From Aphelocoma coerulescens (Eukaryota; Chordata; Aves; Passeriformes; Corvidae), in the NCBI RefSeq assembly GCF_041296385.1, contig NW_027183981.1, forward strand, positions 2,492,001 through 2,556,000: a DNA stretch of 64,000 bases. Reading direction: 5' to 3'. Shown here piece after piece: positions 10,967-23,567 of this stretch. A model generated the notes under the pieces. That model made no database searches. It was not told the DNA's origin and saw only the letters and a list, made by a program, of their open reading frames with translations. How positions within the stretch are numbered: position 1 is the first letter of the stretch; every line of letters begins with the position of its first letter. The translations under genes were made by a program, and so were the position numbers.

Positions 10967-13900
10967 ACTTGATAGCATTTCAACTTAGCAACATTTCACT
11001 TGGTAACCTAAGTTCAAATTACAATTCAGCGGAGGAGCAACACCGTACTTCAACTACACAACACTTAGAACTGACCTGAAACCCAGCACCTCAGCAAAGG
11101 ACCCACACAGGCTTTACCACAGCACAAGAGCAACTTACAGGCCTGACCTCGGGACAAACCTAAAGCACTTCAGTGTCCAGGGGAGCAGCTCCTCTCCCGC
11201 CTTCCAGAGAGCACATGCACACCTGCACACACACAAGCACACAAAGAGCCTGCACAAGGTACCTGTGAAAAATTCCCCTCCAAGGCACTGAAATACTCCC
11301 TGCAGATGCCTTGGCATCCTCTCACCAAAGGGAAAAGGCCGAGGCCTCCAGGAGTGGGGGTGTCGGCAGCCCAGGAGCACAAGCAGGTTCACGCAGTCTG
11401 TGTGTCAAGACACGTTTCTTTTATTCCTTTCATCACTCTCCAAAAAGGTAGCCAGGCCTCTGCCTGCAGCCCTGAAAGCCTTTTGTTCAAATCCTGTGCA
11501 GTTCTGGGCCATTTCCCATGCAGTTTTTAGTGCTTTTTGTCCGTCCTTTAAAATAAGACTTCTGTTGCTTCTCTGGTGAGACTAGTAAAGGCTGGAAGGA
11601 TATTCATCTTACATTTTCTCTGTACATCTTATTATACACCAGGGTCACAAAGTAATTTATCATAAAGAAGCAGATGGTGTGAAAACCTGACTGCTCCCAA
11701 ATTCCACAGCATCCTAGCAGATGACATTTTAACCTTGACCTGTGTTTTGCTGTAGCCTGGTTTATCTGGCTCAGGAGAAATTTCAGGAAGTTGTGCAGAG
11801 CAAAAGGGTGCAGCCTGGTTTCTCATTGTTTTCACTGCTCCTGCTTGTGTATGGCACAGGAAAACAAGGGGAAAATATCCTTTTGCTGGGACTCACTCCC
11901 TTGTTTCTTGTGAACCTTGAGTTCAATCAAGTTTTGATAAAATGGAAACTGAGGGCATGCAGAACATATTGAGGGAAGCATGGTGCTCAGTGCAGTGAAT
12001 GCACTTCACATTTGGCCAAAGCTTGTTTGCTTCCCGTGCCTCCTTCAAGTAATTTCACTAGCATCTATACATAAGTAACTTGCCATGGCAAACATCAGCT
12101 CTGGATCCACAACTCTATCTTTGCTCAGGAATATTAATCTAAAATTGGGGTTTCTTTTCCTTATAAGCCTAATGAAACTTGGAAATGCTTATTTTCCAGT
12201 CAAATAATGTTAATTATACTACATTCACTTAACATATATGATGTCAGCTGAAAGCCAGGCTGCTTTGTGAGTTGTTTGGAGGACTTTGGTAAATTAAATC
12301 AAGTAAGTGCCCTTCCTTCAGTTTAAGTTGCTTTTGCCAAGTCATGACTCCTCTCCTCCCTCCTAACTCTTTTGTGACTCTTCCCCTCCTTCCCAACTTC
12401 TCTGCTGATGTTAATGCTCTCAGAGGAGTCACTAGATGACCCTGTGTACTCATCCTAATTGCCAGTTTCTAACCATCATGACTTTTTATATCTAAGTGGC
12501 AAACTCCCTTCTGTGAGCCCCATGATAGGCTCAGCAAGCCCTGGCAGGGAGGCGCAGGGAAGGGCTAGGGGCAAGTCCTCCTTGAACAACAGCAGGAAGA
12601 TTTCCTAAAGCCTGTCTGTCAGGGATGTCTGGGTTTTCCATGCAGTGATACACAGTCTCTGTACGGATACCAGTGCCCTCAGAAATGCCTCGATCAAGGC
12701 CAAATATTGCTTTGCTGAAAATCTTGATTCAAAACTTGAAATGGAGGCAGCTTGCTCTGTACTAAAAATGAATGACCCTCCTACTTACACATTTTTGTCA
12801 GATTTATCTGAGTAGCTTCAACTTCCAAATATATGGAAGGCTTTGTTGTCAGATAAAAAACCTCTGTGGTCAAAGTCATCTCTCTTCCCTATCTTGGGTA
12901 GCGTTGACAGCTGACTCCTCTCTGTCTGACTCACCTGACGCCACAGCAATTGCTTTCAGGACAGCCCTGAGAATGGACAGTCAACTACAGGGGGGAAATT
13001 TGGGAATTTGCAGGCAGAATCATGGGTGGAGGTGGTGTTGTCCTAGGAGGAGCTGCCCTTCCCATAGATAAATGAGAGATCCTGCTGTGTCTAGGGAGCA
13101 ATGGGCACATCCAGCACATCCTGCTGAGTGGTCAGACTTGTCCAGGACAGTCTGTGCATATTCAGTGGTCTTGGTGGTCACACAGAGATGGACTTCACAG
13201 CAAGTGTCCTTTATGACTGACACATGTGAGGTGTTTTGGACCACCTGTGTGAGTGCTGAGTGGGTTGTCCAGTGTATGCACAGTGTCACCAATGGGATCA
13301 GGAAGCAGCAGACCTACTCTGCACACACAGTCATTGTGTAGGGTGCTTGAACAAGAGATGTCAATTCACTACAGACTTCCCTTTCAGTCCCCAAGCTGGT
13401 GCTCCTCAATGCATTTTGGCACTGATAATCATGTGGCCATAGAATGGGTTGAACCAGCTCAGTGGTGCAGCTGACTGTGCACACAGATGAGCAGCAGTAT
13501 TGACACTGGAGAGGTGATGGGAGCGTGCAGGGGAGGGCAGGGCTGCTCCTCTTGATAGCAGCTCATGCTTAGACTGACATCAACCAGCCATGGCACCCCA
13601 TTCTTAGTGATTCATCTCCGATTTTAACATGTTGGATAGGCCAGGTAAAAAATATGGCTGAGGCTCATGCTTTGATGAAGCTGATGAAGTCTTGAGACCA
13701 GCAGACAAATTTCTGCTGCTGTCTCGTAAAGGGGACATAACTGGGATACTGGGACAACTGGTAGTTCTGATGGAGCTGGCCTGGACACAGGGTGGACTAA
13801 TCCCTGCCACAAGAAAAGAGCCAGGATCACCAAGCCACGTGGCTGGACATGTGTGGAGACAGAAATTGCACCTGGTTTGAGTAATGCATCTGCTGATCTC

Positions 13901-14905
13901 CTCCGAGTTAAACTTTCTGACCGGTCCCAAGAAATGGATCCTACTGATCTCTCACAGCTGTAGCATCCAAGTAGAGTTTTTTCTAGTAACATGTCTGGTC
14001 CTTAAGTCAGGCAGTGAAGTCCTGGGTCGTGGTGCTTCAGCCCTTCTGATTCTCTGTCTCTTCCTTCTGTGACAACCCCAAAACCTTTACAAAATGGCAC
14101 ATATTAATGTCTTTGACTGGACCTTCACTTGACACTGGAGGGATTGGGGGGCTTGGAGGTATCCCTGGGCTTCTCATCTAACAACATGGTGTGCAAAATA
14201 TTAATCTTGGTCTGGGCTGTACAGGGGCTCTGGAGTACTCTGTCTTCATAAATATTTCTCCTCCCTTGTTCTTTTGGAAAGTCATTTCCCTTTGCTTCCT
14301 GTTGTATTCAATAAATCCCTGTGCTTAAAAAGGTCTCTCGTTGATACTAACCATCTAACATGCTGAAAAAAGGAGGGAACAGGAGTGAGAACTGAGAAAA
14401 CTGCTTCAGGCTGCTTTCTGGCACAATGCCCAGCAGGCACTGCACCAGGCAGCTCAGACCTGGAGCCTGTTTTCCCTGCTGTGCTGCTTCATTTTCTGGC
14501 CTGGGACGACATCTGGCTGGCATATTCTTTTCCACGCCCCTGGATCAGTGCTCTTTTTAGCTAGTTACTGCAGGACTTGGCATTAAAATACAGTGAAGTA
14601 GACTACAAAGTAGCATGAGATTGGCTTAAAAATAATGAGGTTTAAGTGCAGTTGAGCTTTGAATACTTTTTGTTTGCCCTCTGGGTTAGAAAACTTTACA
14701 ATATGTGATGTCCATATTTTCCTGCATTTCATCATGACTGTGAGTGCTCAGAAGTCACTTTAAGAATAGGAAAGAAAACCCCAAACAAACCAAAACCACA
14801 ACAAAACCAACAAAATAAAAAAAACATAATACATCCATACCTCTTTATTGAGAAGTTCAGGATAAATTGTTTAGGCTTTCAGAATAACACTAGTTATTAT
14901 AAACT
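10967..14905. other. No recognisable gene
   Basis: Mixed unique DNA with short overlapping frames on both strands. A TTCAATAAATCCCTG segment near 14309 resembles the polyadenylation part of an LTR, but I cannot delimit an element. No exon or domain could be supported. Confidence 0.4.
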
Positions 14906-14910
14906 CTCAC

Positions 14911-14935
14911 AAAAAAAAAAAAAAAAAAAAAAAAA
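14911..14935. repeat. Poly(A) tract
   Basis: A run of 25 A, preceded by A-rich DNA from about 14,768. It could be the tail of an old retrocopy, but no source gene is recognisable upstream. Confidence 0.9.
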
Positions 14936-14974
14936 GGATAATTAGCAATAGAAAGGAAAAGGGAGGTGATGGGA

Positions 14975-15345
14975 AGAGAAGCATTATCGGAAGCCACGGC
15001 GGGACGGGGAGCTCGGATCCCTGGCGGGGGGAGAAGAACAGACACCAGCCAATATGGTTGAAAAATACACTCCCATTTATTAGCAGTCTAAAGGCACTTA
15101 CATAGTATACCAGCTTGTTAGCTCCTAAGTGGCTTACTTATCAGGACATATTTCTATTTCTACACAATCAGACTACATTGGCAGTCTTCCACAGTCTTGT
15201 TATGTTCAAAAGAATTTTGCCCTTGCCTCCCTTATACTCCTAGATATCACACCTGCAAGTATGTTACTCCCTGAAATTTCTCAGGCTGAAACTGTTTTGC
15301 TTTTCACAGAGACTTTCCCACGGAAAGTGTCTCACAGACACAGGC
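14975..15345 (-). mobile_element. Probable retroviral LTR
   Basis: Minus-strand reading gives an LTR-like order: a TGAGACACTTTCC start near 15345, an AATAAA signal at about 15,077, a T-rich tail, and a GC-rich segment with GCCAGGGATCCGAGCTC near 15010. It resembles songbird retroviral LTRs, but no partner LTR or target duplication is seen, so the borders are approximate. Confidence 0.4.
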
Positions 15346-16395
15346 CCAAAACCCTCCAGCTCAATAGCTTGCACAGTTCTTTTATTGATCCCAATAACTC
15401 CATTCTCCAACAAAGCATCACAGAAATGGGGAAGAAGACTCATTACCTTCAAGATATTGTTCAAGTCCAGTAAGAAACAGGGGCTGTGATGATGTAACAC
15501 CACACAGTTGTCTCCAGATTTTGAGTCTTTTCCCAGTGTCTGGAAAGACTTCCCCCACTAGCAGAGAAGGTCCTAGATGAACAGAATTCATCATCTGGAA
15601 ACAGACACTGCTGACTCTAACACTGGTCTTCTACACCGCCAGGCCAGCCTGTGCCTTCCTACATCCACCAAGTTGTACAAGCACAAGGAAGTTGTGCTTG
15701 GCTTCTTTCACTTCATTCTGGGTTTCAGCAGCGCCTTTGCATAACAACGTGTTTCAGTTTTCACTGACAACCTGTTGCAAATTTTGCAATCTACCCCAGC
15801 AATGCAAAACAGTTTTTACAAAACCTGGTGTTTTTACAGAGGTACTGCATGCTGGCAGAGTTGTTTAATGTACTGCCCAGGCTGCAGGCATGGGTGTGGG
15901 AGCCACATGTTGGCTCAACCTGATTTTTTCTGGCTGGGGTGGGGAATTCTAGAAAAACACAGCTACAAATGTCAGGGCTACACACCAATCATTTCTCTGT
16001 TGGTCTATACACCTTTATTACTTCTCAACACAGTAATAAAGCTTTCTGACTTTAGCTCTTACAGGTAGAATGGACAAGCTTAGGTGAAAGACATCCCTTC
16101 CAACTACAGCAAGAATATAATTCAGTACCAATGACAAGTTAGCACTGTTAACACATTAAAATCTGACCTCCGTGCACATGTCTATGAGTTAAAAAGCATA
16201 CTGTAAGAAGACTGGAATGGTTCCCCTTAAGAGTGTAGCCACACACATAGCAGCTGCTCTGATATCATGTGTCAGCATGTTCCCATTGATATTGACTTAA
16301 TTATTGACTCATTTGTCAGATTAATTAAGCATTGGAGCAGTCTGCCCAGAAACACCATGTACTTTTCACCACTGATGTTTACAGGACCAGAATGG
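15346..16395. other. No recognisable gene
   Basis: Short frames only. I see no domain, RNA gene or clear repeat. Confidence 0.4.
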
Positions 16396-16492
16396 TCAGG
16401 GCGCTCCCTGACCCCATGGAGCAGGAGGTTGCACTAGATGCCTCCCAAAGCCCCTCCAACATCAATGTTCCTGCAGTCCTGTGACTCCATGC
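16396..16492 (+). mobile_element. CR1 LINE 3-prime tail fragment
   Basis: It contains the CR1 tail pattern: GGTTGCACTAGATG, then CCCCTCCAACATCAATG, ending in CTGTGACTCCATG. It is only about 100 bp, plus orientation, strongly diverged. Confidence 0.7.
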
Positions 16493-17860
16493 TTTTCCAT
16501 GTATCTCAGGTTCTGAGATTCTTCCCTGCACTTGCCAGGCTATAAAAGTTTAGCTGAGCCTCTTCCTCCTCTGTAATTCTTGTAAAAAGGAAAACAAGAA
16601 ATACATGCTACTGAAAACCAGTAAAATGTGATGTGTTTGTAAGGTTTTATGGGTTCTGAATACAGCTGTGTATGTATTTTGCTTTTCTTCTTTGGAGGAG
16701 CCTGTAAGGATAGAGAAGCAGCAAAAAGGGGAAGGAATAGATAAGGAATCTATAACTATATATAACAGATATATAAGGTATGTTTTATTTGGTGACAGCT
16801 GGAGGTATGATCTCCCTGTGAGAACAGAAGCACAGTCCAGTGATGACTGGCAAAGCTGAGTATCACCTGCTCTGGTGGTTCCTCAGAGCTCAACACCAAG
16901 CAGTGACTCCTATCATGCAAAAGCAGCAGGCTGTTATTATTTAAGTTGGCTCACATACATGCAATGCCATGGTCTTTAACAAACTCATTTGGGAGGCCTG
17001 TTGTCTAAGGCCTCTGAGAAGACTATCAGGTGCCTCAGTATGAAATACATGAAATAGACGTGTGTGGTGACAATTTCTTATTGCTTTGGGAGCTTCTCTG
17101 CCAAAAATCCTGTCTCAAAATCAGTGTTGGCGTTGGACTTTTTCCAGTTTACTTCTCTGGGCTTTGTTATATCATCAGCCTTTTCCTTCCTCAGGCAGTG
17201 CCTGTGTGGGATGGCTCTGCCTCTGGTTCCTGTTCTCCAGACTCCTTTGGGAGTGGTAGGGGCCTGTGGACATCACTCTGGGAGGCTGCACAGCCTCACC
17301 AGGCAGGAAGAGTTCATTGTTACTGGTATGCCTGCCATAGCCTGAATCTCACTGCACCCTCACAGCAGCCTTTTTCTCGTGGTCAATGTTTTCATGGCTT
17401 CTAGAGTCCCTGCATGGTTCCTCTGGGATTAGGGGCTTTAGCTGCTCCCAGCCCTCATGCTGGTAATCCATAATCAGATTTCACCATTTTAGCATTTCTC
17501 AGAGCAAATGCTGTCTTGGATGGCCTAAATCTGATGTTCTGTTCCTTTAGGAACCATCCATTTTCTATGTTCTGTCGCCTTTGAAGATGCTCATTAGTCT
17601 CGTATTGCGTGACCGTAGCTCATCATTGCCATATTTAGTATCATCTCAGAGTCATTATTTCAGTAGCCTCATTAACCTCTGCTTTTTCAACAAGAGCAAT
17701 TTGGAGGAATGCTGTCCAGTTATGGTTGCCTCCTGGTACAGGGGTTTGACTTAAACTACCAAACTTTTCCATTTGTTCTGATGCCTCCTACTTCTGCTGT
17801 TCTACCCCTCCATTCTATGCTCCCAAACACCACTTGGAGCTTTGATAACTTGCAGCTTGC
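16493..17860. other. No recognisable gene
   Basis: AT-rich unique DNA with no supported coding region or repeat. Confidence 0.4.
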
Positions 17861-17861
17861 C

Positions 17862-18302
17862 CGGCTTATGTTGGAGCTGAGAGTGGGTCTGCAGACAGCA
17901 CCAAGCTGAGTGGTACACTTGGCACGTCTGAGGGATGGGATGTCATGGAGAGGGACATGGACAAGCTCCAGAAGTGGGCCCATGGCAGCCTCCTGAGTTT
18001 CAACAAGGCCAAGCGCAGGGCCCTAGTGACAGGCCAAGGGATAATGGTTTAAAGCTGGAAGAGAGCAGGTTAGATCAGGTATTGGGAAGAAATTTTTTAC
18101 TGTGAGGGTGGTGAGGCACTGGAACAGGGTGCCCAGAGAAGCTGTGGATGCCCCTGGATCCCTGGAAGAGTTCAAGGCCAGGCTGGATGGGCTTTGAGCA
18201 GCCTGGTCTGGTGGAAGGTTTCCCTGCCCATGGCAGGGGGTTGGAACTGGGTGATCTTTAAGGTCACTTTGAACCCAAACCGTTCTATGATTCTATGGTT
18301 CT
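17862..18302 (+). mobile_element. CR1 LINE fragment with internal deletion
   Basis: It starts in the last part of the CR1 ORF (ACAGCACCAAGCTGAGTGG) and runs to the terminal TTCTATGATTCTATGG repeats. A segment between the AACAAGGCCAAG and AGGGATAATGG parts appears deleted relative to the usual CR1 layout. Orientation is plus and the 5-prime end is truncated. Confidence 0.9.
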
Positions 18303-21300
18303 TTGAGAGGGTAAATAGAAATGAGTGTCTGTCCTATGTGGGAAATGCAGAAGCCTTTCCCTAGGAAGTGTGGGGCTCCATAGGTCAGGAAAATGCATTT
18401 AAAATGTTAAGCAAAGTTCTCATCTGCATTTACAGAGATAAAGCTTATTCTCTTCAGTCTCAGAAATTCAAACAAAACCACAGAAGTTCTCAAACTTTGT
18501 CTCAAACTTTATGCAGTGCAAGTTAATATGGTGATGGTTCACCTCTTGGATTTTGCCCTGTTTCTGGAGGCACAGGAGCTAACGCATGCACTGGTTTTGT
18601 TACCTTGATCTCTAGGAATGCAAATGCAAAGCTGCCTTTAAGGAACTCCCGAGAACGACGCCCGCAGAGGCTGCTGAGCCATTAGATGGCAGCACAGAAA
18701 AGGACAATATCCATCGTTCCTGGGGCTGCTCCAGGAAAGCCCCTCCACTGCTTTCAGCATCCCCAAGGTATCTTGTGAGTGAAGAACTTTCACATTACTT
18801 CAAGCAAAAGAAATTAAAACCTGTAAAGGAGGATTTTTATATTAAATTAAAGCACATAAAATAAAAATTACCCCTTCCCCCAAAGAGTGATGGCATGTAT
18901 TAAGCCTGAAGTTCTTTCAGAATTTCTGAATTATTTTATTCCCTATCCTTCTCAAGCATACATCAATTCAGCTATATTGAATAAACCAGCTCCTTTCTTG
19001 ATGGCATGTAGAGTAGCTTATCACCTAAAAGCTCTTCTAGAAAACTCCCTCACCAACCATCTCAGCTCCTGGCCTGAGGACCATAGTACTTTATGTTACT
19101 TTCAATTGCCATTTGAGATACCAATACAAATACAATACAAACACAGCAAGCACTTAGTAGACCCTCAGAATATTCCAGTGACACTTCAACTAATTTCATT
19201 TTTTTTAATGGAAAAAACACCAAAGCAAGTAGAGAGGAGACCTAATTTTCTTTTTCATACTGAACATCTGCCACTTAGCTTATTACTAGTTTTGAATTGT
19301 GTTGGCTTAAAGTTAAATAAAGGAGAATCAAGGTGCTGATTGCATACCTGTGAGCCTGACATTTGTGCTGACATCCCAGACTCCTGCCTGGTATCTTTTG
19401 AGAAAGCCATGCTTGAGGGCTGTCAAAGTGATGAAGTGCCTGGTTTTTGCTATGGCAGAGCAAAACTCCTTCCTTCCTGTGCCGAGATCTGACAGGGAAA
19501 TCCTGAGTCTGTGTAACTGGTAATGTAGTTGATGATCTAGAGCATCTTCTGCTCTTAAACTGTGGAAATACTTTGTAAAATATGTGGTAATCATATCAAA
19601 GAGACTTCTAGCATGTAGGATTTTGACAATCTTTATTTCATATTTTGCCCCAAGAAATTATTAATATCTAATTTTGCTTATTAATAATCCTAACAGCTAT
19701 ATTAGACTACTATAAAGCTAATTTGCACTTGACAAAATCAGGAGTCATAATCCATATTGTTATCCTAATTTAAAACAGGTTTGTGGAGGTAAATTCAGCC
19801 CCAGCTCCAAACTTTTTGGAGCATCTTCACTCCCAGGCTGTTTTCCCAGGTGACTGAGTTGATGTTCAAACTTGGAGGCTGGTCTCACACTAGTGATCTC
19901 AGGAAGTGCTCTGCAGCAACTTTTGGAGCTTTTTCAAAAGGAGAAGAGCTTTCTAGTGTCTTGTAGGCAATTAGAGACCACATCTCCTCTTGGAAGTTGA
20001 TGAGCATGATGTGCCTGCTTATACTTTTTTCCCTGGAGATTTGTCTCTTGCAGAGGCAATACTTCTCTTGTGACTTTGTGAAGTGGAAAAGCTGTGTAAC
20101 TGCTCCCCGCGGGGTCATGGGCCTATCTGAAAGAAAGGAAGGATATATCACTTTACTTTTTAAAATGCAAAAGACATTTCAGAAGGCAGCACAAAGTAAC
20201 ACTAAGCAAAAATTTAAGAGAGACAGATGGGTAACAGAAAGCGTCACGGCAGTATCTGCTCACTGCAAGCCTTGGCTTTGTGTTTCCAGCACCATGACAC
20301 AAACATTACTTGATCTAAAGGGAAGAGGATGGATTTTTAAACTCCGTCTTCTACCTTCTGCAGAATTCTGGGCCTTCTGTGAAAGTCTCTTCTCCAATTA
20401 TTAATGTAAGCCAATGAGGATCACAGGCCAAGGAGGAATGGCTGCAAGCATGGCTAATGTGTGCAGGTACTGCCAGCTACTCCAACAACAGGCAGAGCCA
20501 TTCCCTTCTGCACAGAGCTCCTTGGCAAGGAGAAATGTATAAACCTCTTGACTTTAGCACATGGGGGGAAAAAGTGTTGCTTTCTGGCACTACCTCAGAA
20601 GCTATTCAGCAGATGGCTGGCTTTTCAATGTGTGAAAACTAGTCAGGACAAATCTGGGGTGGGTTTTTCATTTATTTTTTTAAACTATCTAGATCTTATT
20701 CCACTTCAATCCTCAGAGAACCAGCTGAAGCTACTAAAACTTTTAAATGCTTGAATGACATCAGACTAGCAGAGTGAAAACAGACAGAAAGCTGCTGGGG
20801 CCAGCATTACATTTTCCTCCCTAGAACGGGGAAAGATGGATGGTGCGAGGGAAGCTGATCGGTTGCGCCGATAGAAATGTGTCAGAGCCTGGGAGGTTGG
20901 GCATCATTAGAGCCCAGTCACAATAATTTCTACATCATCTCCAAATGCAGATACTGCTGCATCAGCAGCATGGAGGCAAATTCAGCATCTCTTTGACAAG
21001 GAAGTACTTACCTCCTGTTGCTGCAAACTCTGCAATGGTGGGGCAGCCCCTGATGGCTCTGGTATACCTTCATGTAGTGAAATTAGTGGGTCATCAACCT
21101 CTGAGCTTTAGTGTGTCATCAAAATCACTTGTTTGGCATTTCCAATCTATTTAGAATTAACTGAAATGCATTGCTTTTAAAAGGAACAGGACTTCAGCAT
21201 CCTAGAAACCTGGAAGTTCTCTATTTAATCATAATTAACTTATAAATAATTTACACTCTTCTTTCTCTTATTGTGAACCAAGTTTTATACCAAATAGGGT

Positions 21301-22468
21301 AATCAGGAACTTTATAGTTTTGCCCATTTATAGATATGTAGCCAGGTACCAGAGGGTGGAGAGATATTTACCAACAAGGCTCTTATACTAGGAATTCGAC
21401 CCATGCATACAAATCCCTGCCCTCGTTAAGGGATCAGATTTTACTTGGCCTTTACATACCTGAGGGATCTCTGTAGGTACAGACGTGAAGGAGGTGTCCA
21501 GGCTTGTGTTTAAGAGGGCTGTAATCCCAACAACAGCAGCCCTTACCACAGATGAGCTGGAGAAAAGCACTATCACACTTTCTTTTAGTATGCTACAAAA
21601 GTCATTGTTGATCTTTATTAGGTACTTTAATACCAAGCATACTTTGAAGTAACAAAAATTATTGTTGTTATTACTTTTTACAGAAAATCAGATATTTCAA
21701 CAGTTTTCTGTACAGTTTGTTCACTTAAAAAGAAATTAGAATTGACAAGTTACAATGGAGTGGGATGGGAAGGTGCTAACATTTAAAAAGATAAAACATA
21801 CTATTCTTACGGAGTCAACATTTAATGATGTACATCCTGGTACATCTCTCCTTCTGACTGTGTACAAACGGTTCATATTCACTGAGCTGCCCTGACAGGG
21901 TTGCAATGTCTTGGGATGAAACTTTTTGCTTCTGTATTTACAAAGGGCTTTTGCATTCCACCATCACCATGATGCTAAACAAAATAAGACAGAGAAACCC
22001 TGTTTTGGTGATTTCTGTCCCAGCAAAAGTGCCATGACTGCAATCATGTGGGATAGAGGTAAACTCAAGGAGCATATGAAGATGGTGATACGAGAGCACA
22101 TCCAGGTAACAAACCCTTCCACAGGCTTTGAGGTGCGAGTGTGGTTGTGAGCCAACAAAAGCAGAGAATGAGCATGGGCTTCACTGAGACACCACTTAAC
22201 AGGGACTCCTGACTGCATCTGGCCCCTGAGGATGTGCATTTTCCAGCTGACACTGGTTGGACTAACCACAGATTTTAAAACCTGCCTGACGTGGGCCCTT
22301 AAATGAGTTTATGCTGTTTCATGTGTGAACGACTTGATTTTTACCTTCCATCCCTTTTGGGTCAATAGCAGGTACTGGGAAAATGTTTATGGTGGTTGAG
22401 TGATTTGGGTGGGGTTTTTGACCAGCTAGTGCTGGTCTGTTAGAAGTCAGGAGAATTTCCTACATACA
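18303..22468. other. No recognisable gene
   Basis: AT-rich DNA flanking the provirus on its left. A 150-codon plus frame at 18887-19339 has no recognisable domain and looks like chance. No repeats could be assigned. Confidence 0.4.
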
Positions 22469-22472
22469 GTTA

Positions 22473-22939
22473 TGATGCCATGAAGATTTTTGCCTTTTCT
22501 TTTATACCCCTGTTATACCTTTTTACAACTTCTGTATTCCTAGTGCTTTTTGCCTACATTCTTGGACTTGTTTTTCAAGCTAAGAGACCAAACATTTTAG
22601 AAGCTTTGTAGCTAGGGATCAGTGTGCCCCAGAGCCCAAGGTCCTCTCCAGAACACATTCTGTAAACCAAGATAGAACCATCCAGGGGAAGGTTCCTTGG
22701 GGAGGGGGGCTCACTTGAGCCTCTCATTGGGGAATCTTTGATAGATCTGCTAATTAGTAAAACCTATAATGTTATACCCAATGTTGGGGGAGACTTAGAT
22801 AGACTCGGCGGGGTGCATCTCGATGCACATGACCTGGACGTGTACACCTAAGGATCCTTAAAATAAATACCAAGGTAAAATCCCTTTTCCCCTTCTAACC
22901 GTGTATGACTCTTGATTTTAAGACCAGGAAAAGGCATCA
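22473..22939 (+). repeat. 5-prime LTR of the gammaretrovirus-like provirus
   Basis: 467 bp, TGATGCC to GGCATCA. A 7-bp-arm hairpin (GTGCATC / GATGCAC, 22813-22828) lies about 35 bp before the AATAAA signal at 22862-22867, probably within R. It differs from the 3-prime LTR at four sites. Confidence 0.95.
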
Positions 22940-22944
22940 GTTGC

Positions 22945-22962
22945 TGGCGACCACGAAGGGAC
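22945..22962 (+). other. Primer binding site for tRNA-Arg
   Basis: Five bases after the LTR, TGGCGACCACGAAGGGAC is complementary over 18 nt to the 3-prime end of vertebrate tRNA-Arg(TCG), including CCA. The tRNA sequence is from general knowledge. This would place the element in an ERV-R type group by primer use. Confidence 0.8.
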
Positions 22963-23110
22963 CCCAAAGACCTTGAAACTCGCAGTCTTGGGTTGGAACA
23001 CATCTTGCTTTGCCCCTTTCTTTGCCGGCAAATTACAGAGGGGCCAGAGCAACAATCTAAGACTGTGACCAGGACTTTAGGACCCAGCACGGAAAGGCAG
23101 AAGCACGGAA

Positions 23111-23120
23111 AGAGGTGAGT
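23111..23120 (+). promoter_or_regulatory. Leader splice donor of the provirus
   Basis: AGAG/GTGAGT is a consensus donor in the untranslated leader upstream of gag, where simple retroviruses place the donor for the spliced env transcript. Confidence 0.65.
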
Positions 23121-23567
23121 GAAAAGGGGATCAGTACTTACTGAAACTGTGCTAGCACTAAGGAAGGAGATCTCCAAGGGGGTTGGAAATGCTGGGGACA
23201 TAAAAGTCCACAAAAGGGGAAAGCTTAAACTTTTCCCCTGCGAACTGTGGAAAAGAGGGGACGCCCTCCGTGGAGTCCACAAGAGCCCAGAGGCTGCACC
23301 CTAGGCAGCCGCAGGAGTGGCTCAGAGGTTGGTTGGGACGTCGGGAAGTTGAGGGCTCGAATCCTTTTGAGACCAGGTTTTCGTGCGTGTGCATTTACTG
23401 CTTGCTAAAACTAGTTGCTTTTTAGTATTTTAAAGTGCTGTTTTGAAGTGTTTATGTAGTAATCTAGATAAACTGCCTGGGAAATTGTAATTCCAAGGCC
23501 AGATTGCAGGCTGAATTCCAGAGTTAAGAGCTTTCCTCTGGCAGAGTTTTCCTGTCTGTGAACAAAC

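Noticed and set aside
18887..19339. 150-codon plus-strand frame
   Set aside because: No domain, signal peptide or codon bias is evident, it lies in AT-rich DNA, and frames this long are expected by chance in 64 kb.
23318..23364. tRNA-like A box and B box in the provirus leader
   Set aside because: TGGCTCAGAGG and GGCTCGAATCC fit polymerase III boxes, but the spacing is too short, no acceptor stem pairs, and no cloverleaf forms. Probably chance.
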